Shown: positions 32,030 to 42,200 of the stretch, in pieces | Layout: each line of letters starts with the position of its first letter | How positions within the stretch are numbered: the stretch's first letter is position 1 | Assembly (NCBI GenBank): GCA_017525015.1 | Contig: JAFXUK010000023.1 | Span: 1 to 64,000, forward strand | Length of the DNA: 64,000 bases | Reading direction: 5' to 3' | Source: Bacilli bacterium | GTDB taxonomy: Bacteria > Bacillota > Bacilli > RF39 > UBA660 | Notes under the pieces: generated by a model | Database searches by the model: none | Seen by the model: the letters and a program-made list of their open reading frames with translations, nothing else | What the model was told of the DNA's origin: nothing | Position numbers and translations under genes: made by a program

Positions 32030-34561
32030 ATGGCAAAGAAAAAAGAAGAAAAAACAATTGTTGAAAAAATATATGACTACACTTTAGAAGATATCATGGG
32101 GGATCGTTTTGGTAGATATGCTAAATCAATTATTCAAGATCGTGCATTACCAGATGTTCGAGATGGTCTAAAACCAGTACAAAGAAGAATTCTTTATACA
32201 ATGTGGGAAGACCGTAATACTTTTGATAAACCATATCGTAAATGTGCCAAGGCTGTTGGAGATGTCATGGGTAAATATCACCCACATGGTGATTCATCAA
32301 TCTATGGTGCAATGGTCTACATGTCTCAAGATTGGAAGATGCGTGAAGTACTAATCGATATCCATGGTAATAATGGTTCTATCGATGGTTATGGACCAGC
32401 AGCCCATCGTTATACTGAATGTCGTTTAACTAAACTTGCTGAAGTAATGTTAAAAGACATCAATAAGAATGCTGTAGAAATGGCTCTTAACTATGCTGAT
32501 GAAGATTATGAACCAACTGTTTTACCAGCTAATTTTCCAAACCTATTAGTTAATGGATCAACTGGTATTTCTGCTGGTTATGCAACTAATATTCCTCCAC
32601 ATAACTTAGGAGAAGTAATTGATGCAACTATTAAACGTATTGAAAATCCAAATTGCCGTTTAGAAACAATTTTAGATATAATTAAAGGACCAGATTTTCC
32701 AACCGGTGGTGTCATCGAAGGAAAAGAAGGCTTAATTCAAGCTTATTCTACTGGTCGTGGTCGAGTAGTAGTAAAAGCTAAAACTGAAATAGTTGAAGAA
32801 AAAAATAAAAAACAAATCATTGTTCATGAAATACCATATGATGTATTAAAAGAACAATTACGTAAAAAAATTGAAGATATTAAAATAGATAAAAAAGTTG
32901 ATGGTATAGTTGATGTCTTTGATATTTCTGATGAAGAACATATGGCTAAACTTATCATCGAACTTAAAAAAGATGCTAATGCTGAAGTTATTCTAAATTA
33001 CTTACTTAAAAATACTGATTTACAAGTTAACTATAACTTCAATGTTGTAGCTATTGTTAATAGAAGACCTAAACAATTAGGTATTCTAGAAATCTTAGAT
33101 GCTTTTATAGCTCATCAAAAAGAAGTTGTTACACGTCGTACCCAATTTGATTTAGATCATGCTAAAGCCAGATATCATATCTTAGAAGGTTTAGTAAAAG
33201 CTATTTCCATTCTAGATGATGTAATTAGAGTAATTAGAGCATCTAAAAACAAATCTAATGCTATTGATAACTTAGTAGCTGAATTTGAATTTACTCCAGA
33301 ACAAGCTAAAGCTATTGTTGAATTACAATTATATCGTTTAACAAATACTGATATAGTTGATATAGAAAACGAAATGAAAGATTTAGAGAATAAGATTAAT
33401 ATCTGGACACAAATTCTAAATAATGAAGAAGCTCTAAAACATGTAATGAAGATTGAGTTAAAACAAATCAAGAAAGAATTTGCTAATCCTCGTCGTACTG
33501 AAATTAAAGATGAGATTACAGAGATTAAACTTGATACAACTGACTTAATTCAAAAAGAAAATGTTATCGTTGTTGCAACTAATGATGGTTACGTTAAACG
33601 TATTCCTCTAAAATCATATATGAGTTCTAATGGTGAACCTACTGTTCTAAAACCAGGTGACTTTATTAGAGGATTCTATTCAACAACAACATTAGATAAA
33701 TTATTAATGTTTACTAACTTAGGTCATTACTTATATGTACCAGTTCATGAAATAGTAGAAACTAAATGGAAAGAATTAGGTAAACATATCAGTAATATTA
33801 TTCCACTAAGTGCTGAAGAACAAGTAATATCAGCTATGATATTTGATAATAAAGATGATAACTTCATTCTTACAACTAAAGGTGGTATTACTAAACGTAC
33901 TAAGTTAGAAGACTTAATCGTAAGTCGTTGGACTAAACCAGTAAATGCTATGAAGTTAAAAGATGATGACGAAGTAGTATCTGTTGTTAAAGATAATGGT
34001 CGTGCAATCTTTATTACTGAACAAGGTCGTTATATCAATATTGATTCTAACGAAATATCTTTAGTAGGAGCAAAAGCTCAAGGTGTTAAAGGTATTAGTG
34101 TTAAAGATGATAAAGTAGTAGCTTGCTTATCACCAAAACCAACAGATGAATATATTGCTATATTTACTAATAAGAATACATCTAAGAGAGTTAAGATATC
34201 TGAATTAGAAACTATGACTAGAGGTAAAAAAGGCGCTACTATCATTAAGAAAGTTAAATCAACTAACTATGAAATAACTAATGCTGTTTCTATTGAAACT
34301 AAAGCAATAATAGGTTTAAAAATAGATGGTGAATTTAAAGGTATCAAAGCTGCTGATTTACCAATCATGGATTTAGCTTCTACAGGTAGTTCAATATCTA
34401 AAAAGAAAATTGAAACATCATTTGTTGTAGCTGAACTTACTGAAACGAAAATGGAAGATCCTAAAGAGGCTACTCCTAAAGTAGAAGAAGTAAAAGAAAC
34501 ACCAAAAGAAGAACCAGAAGAATTAACAATTGATGATTTCATAGATGATTTCAAATTATAA
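32030..34561 (+). CDS. parC: DNA topoisomerase IV subunit A
   Basis: 843 residues. Winged-helix and tower domains with the catalytic Tyr128 in AAHRYTECR, then a C-terminal beta-pinwheel and an acidic tail. The quinolone-determining region reads HPHGDSSIYGAMV: the Ser equivalent to S. aureus ParC Ser80 is kept, but the Glu84 position is Gly93. Start placed by AAGAGGTGA overlapping the parE stop. Confidence 0.9.
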   Translation: MAKKKEEKTIVEKIYDYTLEDIMGDRFGRYAKSIIQDRALPDVRDGLKPVQRRILYTMWEDRNTFDKPYRKCAKAVGDVMGKYHPHGDSSIYGAMVYMSQDWKMREVLIDIHGNNGSIDGYGPAAHRYTECRLTKLAEVMLKDINKNAVEMALNYADEDYEPTVLPANFPNLLVNGSTGISAGYATNIPPHNLGEVIDATIKRIENPNCRLETILDIIKGPDFPTGGVIEGKEGLIQAYSTGRGRVVVKAKTEIVEEKNKKQIIVHEIPYDVLKEQLRKKIEDIKIDKKVDGIVDVFDISDEEHMAKLIIELKKDANAEVILNYLLKNTDLQVNYNFNVVAIVNRRPKQLGILEILDAFIAHQKEVVTRRTQFDLDHAKARYHILEGLVKAISILDDVIRVIRASKNKSNAIDNLVAEFEFTPEQAKAIVELQLYRLTNTDIVDIENEMKDLENKINIWTQILNNEEALKHVMKIELKQIKKEFANPRRTEIKDEITEIKLDTTDLIQKENVIVVATNDGYVKRIPLKSYMSSNGEPTVLKPGDFIRGFYSTTTLDKLLMFTNLGHYLYVPVHEIVETKWKELGKHISNIIPLSAEEQVISAMIFDNKDDNFILTTKGGITKRTKLEDLIVSRWTKPVNAMKLKDDDEVVSVVKDNGRAIFITEQGRYINIDSNEISLVGAKAQGVKGISVKDDKVVACLSPKPTDEYIAIFTNKNTSKRVKISELETMTRGKKGATIIKKVKSTNYEITNAVSIETKAIIGLKIDGEFKGIKAADLPIMDLASTGSSISKKKIETSFVVAELTETKMEDPKEATPKVEEVKETPKEEPEELTIDDFIDDFKL

Positions 34562-34562
34562 A

Positions 34563-34588
34563 AAGAGTCACTAAGTGATTCTTTTTTT
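34563..34588 (+). terminator. intrinsic terminator
   Basis: AGAGTCAC/GTGATTCT (one G-T pair), loop TAA, T-run. Confidence 0.75.
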
Positions 34589-34599
34589 ATATTTTATGC

Positions 34600-34605
34600 T
34601 ATAAT
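34600..34605 (+). promoter_or_regulatory. extended -10 promoter
   Basis: TGCTATAAT, 19 bases before the next start. Confidence 0.6.
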
Positions 34606-34624
34606 TATAATAGGATGTGATAAG

Positions 34625-35221
34625 ATGGAAAAAGAAAAAAAGAATACTAAAGAAGAGAAATTAACATTCTCTACTATTGAAATAATATTAATGGTTGTAA
34701 TGGTTTCCTTAGTCATCGTTTCTGCTATAACAGTAGTATCTATTACAACTAGAAAACAAAATGTATCAAATCTAAAGAAAGATGCTGAAGCAATTATATC
34801 TCAAGCTAAAAATGCCTATGCTGCTTTTAATTTGTCTGGTAATAGCGAATATATTGTTGAAGCCGATGATGGCTTGTCTAGAGGTATGTGCATAACTTTA
34901 GATGGTTTATATGAAAATGGTTATGCTACTAAAGAATATGAAGGCAAAGATGGTTATGTTGTAATCGAAGAAGGACAAAACCATGATTATCATTACAGTA
35001 TTTGGTATACCGATAAAAAACTAGTTATTGATGGTTACGATTCAAATAAAATTAAAGAACTAGAAATCAATAAAGGTATTACTAAATTTAATGATGATTC
35101 TTTTGTTACTAAAGTAAGAACATCATTTACTGGTACAACAAAAGAAAAAGGTGGAACTGGTTCAGATAAAACAGCTAAGCGTTATGAAGCAGCTTGCATC
35201 AATGAAAAAATAGAACAATAG
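34625..35221 (+). CDS. type IV pilin-like membrane protein
   Basis: 198 residues. A 14-residue charged leader is followed by FSTIEIILMVVMVSLVIVSA, which mimics a prepilin helix with Phe at +1 and Glu at +5 (Glu19), then a helix typical of pilins (KKDAEAIISQAKNAYAAF) and a small globular domain with Cys residues (RGMCITL and AACINE). The residue before the expected cleavage point is Thr14, not Gly, so processing by a prepilin peptidase is doubtful. No other pilus gene is nearby. Confidence 0.6.
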   Translation: MEKEKKNTKEEKLTFSTIEIILMVVMVSLVIVSAITVVSITTRKQNVSNLKKDAEAIISQAKNAYAAFNLSGNSEYIVEADDGLSRGMCITLDGLYENGYATKEYEGKDGYVVIEEGQNHDYHYSIWYTDKKLVIDGYDSNKIKELEINKGITKFNDDSFVTKVRTSFTGTTKEKGGTGSDKTAKRYEAACINEKIEQ

Positions 35222-35245
35222 AAGATTTATAATCTTCTTTTTTTA
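35219..35245 (+). terminator. intrinsic terminator
   Basis: AGAAGATT/AATCTTCT with TAT loop and T-run, starting in the stop codon. Confidence 0.85.
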
Positions 35246-35248
35246 TGC

Positions 35249-35254
35249 TAAAAT
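35249..35254 (+). promoter_or_regulatory. extended -10 promoter of nfo
   Basis: TGCTAAAAT. Confidence 0.5.
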
Positions 35255-35278
35255 AATTAAGTAGAAATGAGTGATAAA

Positions 35279-36190
35279 ATGTTAATAATTGGTAGTCATG
35301 TATCATTTGGGAATAATCAATTATTAGGAGCAGCTGAGGAAGCAGTGAGTTACGGCTCTAATACCTTTATGTTTTATACTGGAGCTCCTACTAATACTAT
35401 TAGAAAAGATATTGATAAAGATATTACAGCTAAAGCTTTAGAATATATTAAAGAAAATAATATTAATATTGATGATGTAGTTTGTCATGCTCCATATATT
35501 GTTAATTTGGGTAATAGAAATGATGAATCTAAATATGAATTTAGTATTAATTTTATTCGTAATGAATTAAAAAGATGTGATGAAATGCATGTAAATAAAA
35601 TGGTTTTACATCCAGGTAATGCAGTTGGTATCGAAAGAGAAGAAGGCTTACTAAATATAGCTACAGCTTTAAATACTATTTTAGACGGTACTACTAAATG
35701 TAAAATATTACTTGAAACAATGGCCGGAAAAGGTAGTGAACTTGGAAGAACTATTGATGAAGTAGCTTACTTAATAAAAAATGTAAAAAAACAAGATCAA
35801 ATAGGTGTATGTGTTGATACTTGTCATATCTTTGATGGTGGTTATGATTTAAATGACTTTGATTCTTATTTAAAAGAATTTGATGAAAAAATAGGAATAG
35901 ATAAAATAGGTTGTCTTCATATAAATGATTCTAAAAATGAATTAGGTTCTCATAAAGATCGACATGCTAATATCGGAGTAGGTAATATAGGTTTTGATAC
36001 CTTAATTAATATTATTTATCATCCAAAATTAGATAATTTACCAAAAATATTAGAAACACCATATATTGGTGATACAGATGAAGATAAAGAAAGATTATAT
36101 CCTCCATATAAATATGAAATAGATATGATTAGAAATAAAAAATATGATTCAGATTTTAGGGATAAAATAAGAAAAGAGTATCAAAAATAG
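35279..36190 (+). CDS. nfo: endonuclease IV (AP endonuclease)
   Basis: 303 residues; a zinc-dependent TIM-barrel AP endonuclease of base excision repair. Metal-ligand motifs: GSHVSF, CHAPYIVNL, VLHPGNAVG, LLETMAG, CVDTCHIFDGGYD, HINDSKNELGSHKDRHANIG. The start is ATG 35279 behind GAGTGAT; an ATG 12 bases earlier has no ribosome-binding site and lies close to the predicted transcription start. Confidence 0.95.
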   Translation: MLIIGSHVSFGNNQLLGAAEEAVSYGSNTFMFYTGAPTNTIRKDIDKDITAKALEYIKENNINIDDVVCHAPYIVNLGNRNDESKYEFSINFIRNELKRCDEMHVNKMVLHPGNAVGIEREEGLLNIATALNTILDGTTKCKILLETMAGKGSELGRTIDEVAYLIKNVKKQDQIGVCVDTCHIFDGGYDLNDFDSYLKEFDEKIGIDKIGCLHINDSKNELGSHKDRHANIGVGNIGFDTLINIIYHPKLDNLPKILETPYIGDTDEDKERLYPPYKYEIDMIRNKKYDSDFRDKIRKEYQK

Positions 36191-36204
36191 AGCTCTTTTT
36201 TCTT
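36172..36204 (+). terminator. terminator embedded in the nfo 3' end
   Basis: AAAAGAG/CTCTTTT across a 14-base loop containing the stop codon, then T-run. Weaker than the others. Confidence 0.5.
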
Positions 36205-36231
36205 TGCAAACATTTGTTTATATAGTATAAT
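36204..36231 (+). promoter_or_regulatory. rarA promoter with LexA-like palindrome
   Basis: TTGCAA (36204-36209), 16-base spacer, TATAAT (36226-36231). AAACATTTGTTT (36208-36219), the reverse complement of the 12-mer at the lexA -35, lies between the boxes. Confidence 0.6.
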
Positions 36232-36247
36232 ATGTCTAGGTGGTTCT

Positions 36248-37582
36248 ATGAAAGATTTATTTGATACCGAAGAAAATACAATTTATAAACCATTAGCAGA
36301 TAGATTAAGACCTAAAACATTAGAAGAATTTGTTGGTCAAGAAGATATAGTTGGTAAACAAAGTCCTTTATATCAAATGATTGAAAGTGACAACATTACT
36401 TCTATGATATTCTGGGGTCCTCCAGGAGTAGGTAAAACAACACTTGCTAAAATAATAGCTGAAAAAACTAATTCAGTTTTTCGAAATTTAAGTGCTGTTA
36501 CAAGTGGTGTTAAAGATATCAAAGCTATTATGGATGAAGCTGACTTTAATAAATTAAATGGTCAAAAGACAATTCTTTTTGTTGATGAAATTCATCGTTT
36601 TAATAAAGCTCAACAAGATGCTTTTCTACCATATGTAGAAAACGGTAGTATCATCCTTATTGGAGCTACCACAGAAAATCCTTCTTTTGAAGTTAATTCA
36701 GCCTTACTTTCTCGTTGTAAAGTTTATGTTTTAAATTCTCTTACTGAAGATAATATTAAACAAATAATTAATAGAGCTATTGAAGTAATTAATACAGAGC
36801 ATGATTATGAAGTTACAATTGATGAAGAAAGTTTATCTATTCTAGCCAATCTAAGTAATGGTGATGCTCGTTCTGCTTTAAATACTTTAGAAAACATTTT
36901 AAATATTGTTAAAGTAACTAAAAAGAAAAAAAGTATTACTAAAAAGAGTTTAGAACAATTCTTTAAAGGTAAGATGTATATATATGATAAAAATGGTGAA
37001 GAACACTATAACTTAATATCAGCCTTACATAAATCAATGCGTAATAGTGATCCAGATGCAGCCGTATATTATTTAGCACGTATGCTAGAAGCAGGAGAAG
37101 ATCCTTTATATGTAGCTAGACGTCTTATAAGATTTTCATCTGAAGATGTCGGTCTTGCCAATCCTCAAGCTTTATCTATAGCTAATGCCGCTTATGAAGC
37201 TGCTCATTATATTGGCATGCCAGAGTGCACAGTTAATTTAACCGAAGCTGTAGTTTACTTAAGTGTTTCACCTAAATCTAATTCTTTAGATGTCGCTTAT
37301 ATGAAAGCTGCATCTGATGCCAAAAAAACAGCTCATTTAGGTGTACCATTACATTTACGTAATGCTCCAACAAAATTAATGAGTGAAATAGGTTATGGAG
37401 CTAACTATGAATATTCCCAAGATTATGAAGAAAAAATGACAGATATGGATTGTTTACCAAAAGAATTAATAGGAACTAAATATTACATTCCATCTCGTTT
37501 TGGTAAAGAAAAAGCTATTAGTGAAGAATTAATTCGAATTAAAGAAGTTAAAAATAAAATAAGAAAAAATAAAAGGAAGTGA
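36248..37582 (+). CDS. rarA: replication-associated recombination protein A (RarA/MgsA) AAA+ ATPase
   Basis: 444 residues. It acts at stalled forks. The N-terminal [16 protein letters not shown], Walker A GPPGVGKT (residues 57-64), Walker B with Asp113-Glu114 in [10 protein letters not shown], sensor [12 protein letters not shown], and the C-terminal MgsA tetramerisation region ([12 protein letters not shown]) are all present. Ribosome-binding site AGGTGG. A LexA-like palindrome lies in the promoter. Confidence 0.95.
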   Translation: MKDLFDTEENTIYKPLADRLRPKTLEEFVGQEDIVGKQSPLYQMIESDNITSMIFWGPPGVGKTTLAKIIAEKTNSVFRNLSAVTSGVKDIKAIMDEADFNKLNGQKTILFVDEIHRFNKAQQDAFLPYVENGSIILIGATTENPSFEVNSALLSRCKVYVLNSLTEDNIKQIINRAIEVINTEHDYEVTIDEESLSILANLSNGDARSALNTLENILNIVKVTKKKKSITKKSLEQFFKGKMYIYDKNGEEHYNLISALHKSMRNSDPDAAVYYLARMLEAGEDPLYVARRLIRFSSEDVGLANPQALSIANAAYEAAHYIGMPECTVNLTEAVVYLSVSPKSNSLDVAYMKAASDAKKTAHLGVPLHLRNAPTKLMSEIGYGANYEYSQDYEEKMTDMDCLPKELIGTKYYIPSRFGKEKAISEELIRIKEVKNKIRKNKRK

Positions 37583-37586
37583 TACC

Positions 37587-38429
37587 ATGAAAAAAGCCTT
37601 AGTTTTAGAAGGCGGTGGTCTAAGAGGTATATATACAGCTGGTATATTAGATGCTATGCTAGAATCTAAAATTAATTATGATTCTATATATGGTGTATCT
37701 GCTGGAGCAGTATTTGGTGTTAATTACTTATCTAAGCAAAAAGGAAGAGTACTTCGATATAACAAAAACTATGCTGGTGATAAAAGATATATGAGTTTTC
37801 GTTCCTTATTTAAAACAGGTAATTACATTAATAAAGAATTTGCTTACTATGAATTACCTTTTAAATTAGATCCATTTGATGAAGAAACATATTCTAAAAG
37901 TAAGACTAGTTTTTATGCTGTCACTACAAATATGGAAACAGGAAAACCTGAATATCCTAAAATAATAAATTGTTCAGTTCAAATCGAAGAACTAAGAGCA
38001 TCAAGTAGTTTACCATTTGTTTCAAAACCAGTTATTATCAATGATAAAAAATACTTAGATGGAGGTATAGCTGATTCTGTTCCTATTGAAAAAGCTATAA
38101 AAGATAAAAATGATAAAATAGTTGTTGTTTTAACTAGACCAACAGATTATCGTAAAAAAGTTAAAAAAAGTATTATTCCTAAAATATTCTATTCTAAATA
38201 TCCTAAACTAGTTGAATCAATTAATACTAGAGCAGAACGCTATAACAAAATAATGGATAAAATAGAAAAATTAGAAAAAGAAGGAAAAATCTTTGTAATC
38301 AGACCTTCTAAGTTAGTAAAAATAAGTAGAGTAGAAAAAAATAAAGATAAAATACAAGAAATGTATGACTTAGGAGTAGAAGATTATAATAGAGTAAAAA
38401 AAGACTTAAAAGCTTATTTACAACAATAA
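37587..38429 (+). CDS. patatin-like phospholipase
   Basis: 280 residues. Oxyanion-hole motif EGGGLRG, nucleophile Ser38 in GVSAG, and catalytic Asp158 in DGGIADS form the Ser-Asp dyad of bacterial patatin/YjjU-type lipid acyl hydrolases. No signal peptide, so it acts inside the cell. It starts four bases after rarA and is probably cotranscribed. Confidence 0.9.
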   Translation: MKKALVLEGGGLRGIYTAGILDAMLESKINYDSIYGVSAGAVFGVNYLSKQKGRVLRYNKNYAGDKRYMSFRSLFKTGNYINKEFAYYELPFKLDPFDEETYSKSKTSFYAVTTNMETGKPEYPKIINCSVQIEELRASSSLPFVSKPVIINDKKYLDGGIADSVPIEKAIKDKNDKIVVVLTRPTDYRKKVKKSIIPKIFYSKYPKLVESINTRAERYNKIMDKIEKLEKEGKIFVIRPSKLVKISRVEKNKDKIQEMYDLGVEDYNRVKKDLKAYLQQ

Positions 38430-38432
38430 TAT

Positions 38433-38460
38433 TTGAAAAATCAAAAAAGTATGGTACAAT
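38433..38460 (+). promoter_or_regulatory. rpmG-efp promoter
   Basis: TTGAAA (38433-38438), 16-base spacer, TACAAT (38455-38460) with an upstream TGG. Confidence 0.65.
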
Positions 38461-38490
38461 ATTACCGGATTAAAAAAGGAGGGCAGTACT

Positions 38491-38655
38491 ATGGCAAAAA
38501 ACGAAAATAGACCTAACATTACATTAGTTTGCTCAGAATGTAAACATGAAAACTATGTAACAGTTAAAAATAAAAAGAATACTACTGAGAAGTTAGAAAT
38601 CAAAAAATTCTGTAAGTGGTGTAATAAATCAACTGTTCATAAAGAAAAGAAATAG
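38491..38655 (+). CDS. rpmG: 50S ribosomal protein L33
   Basis: 54 residues with the typical layout: a short basic N-terminus, [19 protein letters not shown], then [20 protein letters not shown]. Two CxxC pairs (Cys14/Cys17 and Cys41/Cys44) make it the zinc-binding form. AAAAAAGGAGGG gives a very strong ribosome-binding site. Unlike the common rpmG-secE-nusG order, it lies before efp with a 17-base gap. Confidence 0.95.
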   Translation: MAKNENRPNITLVCSECKHENYVTVKNKKNTTEKLEIKKFCKWCNKSTVHKEKK

Positions 38656-38672
38656 TTTAAGAAGGTGTAAAT

Positions 38673-39239
38673 ATGAATGGCTTAATTAATATTAATGACA
38701 TAAAAAATGGAATGACTATCATTTATGATGGAAAACTATACTTAGTTCAAAGTTTCCAACACGTTAAACCTGGAAAAGGTGCTGCCTTCATGAAGGTTAA
38801 AATGCGTAACTTAAAAACTGGAGCTAATATTGAAGAAACTATTAATAGTAGTGTAAAAGTAGAAAAAGCTCATGTAGATAAAAAGAAAATGACTTATATC
38901 TACAATAGTGGAACTGGTTATGTATTCATGGATAGTGAAACATATGAACAATTAGAAGTTCCTGGAGAAAAGATTCAAGAAGAAGAAAAATTCTTAAAGG
39001 AAAATCTTGAAGTTCAATTAGATTTCTATCAAGGAGAAATAATTGGTTGTACATTACCTGAAAAGATAGAATATGAAGTAGTAGAAACTACTGATGCTGT
39101 TAAAGGTAATACTACAAACAATGCACAAAAAGATGCAACATTAGAAAATGGATACGTTGTTAAAGTTCCTCTATTTATTACTCAAGGAGAAAAAATCATC
39201 GTATCAACAATTGATGGTAAATATTCAAGTAGAGCTTAA
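38673..39239 (+). CDS. efp: elongation factor P
   Basis: 188 residues, three beta domains. It relieves ribosome stalling at polyproline. The domain-I loop reads HVKPGKGAAF with Lys35 at the tip, the residue modified in many bacteria. The C-terminal domain ends VSTIDGKYSSRA. Cotranscribed with rpmG. Confidence 0.95.
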   Translation: MNGLININDIKNGMTIIYDGKLYLVQSFQHVKPGKGAAFMKVKMRNLKTGANIEETINSSVKVEKAHVDKKKMTYIYNSGTGYVFMDSETYEQLEVPGEKIQEEEKFLKENLEVQLDFYQGEIIGCTLPEKIEYEVVETTDAVKGNTTNNAQKDATLENGYVVKVPLFITQGEKIIVSTIDGKYSSRA

Positions 39240-39253
39240 TAAAGCTCTTTTTT
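39231..39253 (+). terminator. terminator embedded in the efp 3' end
   Basis: AGAGCTT/AAGCTCT around the stop codon, then T-run. Confidence 0.85.
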
Positions 39254-39258
39254 TATGC

Positions 39259-39264
39259 TATAAT
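39259..39264 (+). promoter_or_regulatory. extended -10 promoter
   Basis: TGCTATAAT. Confidence 0.6.
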
Positions 39265-39291
39265 TTAATAAGAATAGAATAGGTGATTAAT

Positions 39292-42200
39292 ATGTTAGAA
39301 AAGATAGCAGAATTAATGTCTAGAAAAGATTTTACTCAAGCTGATGTTTATCAATTGTTTACACCAGAAGAAAGAAGAATAATAGCAACAGAATCAATTT
39401 ATGAAAGTGCTGTTTTTCTACAAAAATGTTATAAGAAAGGAATAAAAATCCTTTCTCCTGAAGAAGCTTGGAAAGAAATTAAGAACCTAAATCCAGAAGA
39501 TTACGAAGTTTTAGTATCAATACTTGCCGAATATTTAACTCAAGAACAATTATATAGATATATTTTAGAAAAAGGATTCAGTAATATCGCTTATAAACTA
39601 AAAGAAACTAAGTTAATGACAGATCTTATTGATCGTGGTGCTGTTCCTCAAGATAATTTGGCATGTTTTATATCTGATATACCTGATGATGATACTAAAG
39701 TTTACTATATGAAAAAAAATTTAAAGAGAGATGAATATTACGAAGTCCTATTTAGAATAGAATCAGACGAAAAGAAACTTGAATATTTAAGATTTAGTCC
39801 ATTCGGTGATAAAATTGATTTTATTGCTTCTCTAAAAGAAGATGAAAATAAAAAACAATTTATTAGTACATTTTCAAGAGGTAAAGGAACTATAATATCT
39901 TCTTTAGAATCAGATGAATTAAAAGAATACTATTTTAATAAATACTTTAATACTTTAAGTGGATATGATAAAGGAAAAATAGTAGCTTCTTTTGATGATA
40001 TTACTTATGTTCAAAAATATTATCCACTTCTAAAATCAGGATCTGCCATAACTGAATATTTCATATACACTTATAGCGGTAGAAGAGATGATATTGATAT
40101 TAAGAAAAAACTTATTGAAGTCTTAACAAAAGAAAAAGACATTGTCTTTGTATTAGATTATGTTCGTAATAGGAAATTAAGATTATTATTGCTTAAAAAG
40201 ATTCGTTCACCTAAAGCTATAAAAGAAGTAATTAGTAATTCTCGTAGTCAAGATACCGACATTGAATACATAATTGATAAAGTAGATGAAAAAACTAGAG
40301 AATCATTATTAAGAAAAATAAGAAGTCCATATATTTTATTCCGTATATTAAACAAAATAAGTAATAAAAATACAATTTTAAATATAATTGCTCATCAAGA
40401 TGATTATCCTACTTATAGCGATGAGTATGAATATCTTGTAGATATTTATGTTGAAAGATATAACTTAAATAAAGAACATACAATAAGACTATTAAAAGTA
40501 GTAGGTTGTTCTTTGTTTAATCAAATAGGAACTAAAAATATAATAGCAGCTATCAATTTAGATGAAGAATCATTTACTAATTATTTAAAAATAATTTCTG
40601 AACAAAATATGACTGTAACTGAATCATCACAAAATGATGTATTAAATTCCTTTATTCAAAGAGAGTTTAGAATAAAAGAAAAAGCTACATATGAAATATT
40701 TCCAACTATTGTTCATGCTATTGAAGATAAAGATTATCAAAGAGTATCGCAATTATTAGAAGCAATAAGTAAGTATGTAAATCTAGAAGAATATGGTACA
40801 ACTTTTGAAAAACTATTTAATTCATTAATGTTTAAACCAACCGATGAATTAATGGATACTCTAAGAAAAATAACTACTAAATATCTTGTTTTAAAAAGAA
40901 ATGAATTCTTAAAAAAAGAGATAATTGATGGTAAAGAAAAATCTTGTAGAAAAAAATACGAAAAGAATACTTTTGCTAATTATTTCATGAAAAATGTTGA
41001 TCCTAAATTCTTTGCTGTATCACTTGAAGATGAAGACCAATCAATTTTTACCGAAGAAGAAAAAGAATTAATTGATAAACCAGATATTATTATTAGACTA
41101 ATTGAATTTAAAAGGAAGCCTAAAGAAACATCAGAGTTAACTCTTGAAGAGAAGAAAATGCTACCAATCTTAGTAAATATTATTGATAAATTAGAAAACA
41201 AAAGAGTAAATAAATATTTAGATTTACCAATTAAATATGAAATAATTCCAACAAAAATGTCTGAAGTAGTTAATATAATGGCATCTATTAATCCAACTCA
41301 ATTACAAGAAACTGTATTTAATAATCCTAAAGCTTTTGCAGAATTATTAGATTTCTTAAAAAAATATCGTGTTCTTGGTTGGAGTGGTAAATACGAAAAA
41401 GTAGCTTTAGAAGCTGATATTGATTTTACTGCAACTAGTATTGCTGAATTAATTAATAACTTCCCAGCTATTATTGAAGGTATTGAAAGAGATGCTGTTA
41501 AAAATAATACAGATCCGCAAAAAACTTTAACTAGAATAATGGATAGAGCTAGTTTATTTGATACATTATCAAGAAGATATTCAATTCTATTTGGTAAAGA
41601 TAATACTTTCTATTTAAAAGCTAATCCAGGTCCAAATAGTAGTGGATTACCAAGAAATAAAAGAATTGCTATTGCTTTAGAGTACATTAAAAAAATGTAT
41701 AAAAGAAAAAGCATTCCTGTTCCAGGAGTAGATAAAGATTTCACTTTAAGTAATAATAAAAAAATAAATATTGTCGTTGGTAATACAACTGATATGATAA
41801 ATCTTACATATGGTGAAAGAACTGGAGCTTGTATGCGTATTGGTGGAGCTGGAGCATCACTATTTGATTATTGTTTAAATGGTAAGAACGGTTTTCATAT
41901 TCGTTTTAGTGATCCGGAAACTAATGAATTCGTTAGTAGAGTATCTTGCTTCCGAAACGGAAATACAATCTTCATGAATCAATTAAGAAATAGTGTTTCT
42001 ATTAAATATAAAGATGAAGACTTAATTGAAGCAGCTAAAATGATTGGTAAAGAATTAATTGAATTAACCAAAGATAGTGATAGTCCTATTAAAAACGTTG
42101 TTATAAATCAAAGTTATGCAATGTATTCATCTAAAAAGCATTCAACTAATCTTGGAGTAAAAGATGTTAAAAAAGGATTAGGTAGCTTTTATTCAGATGT

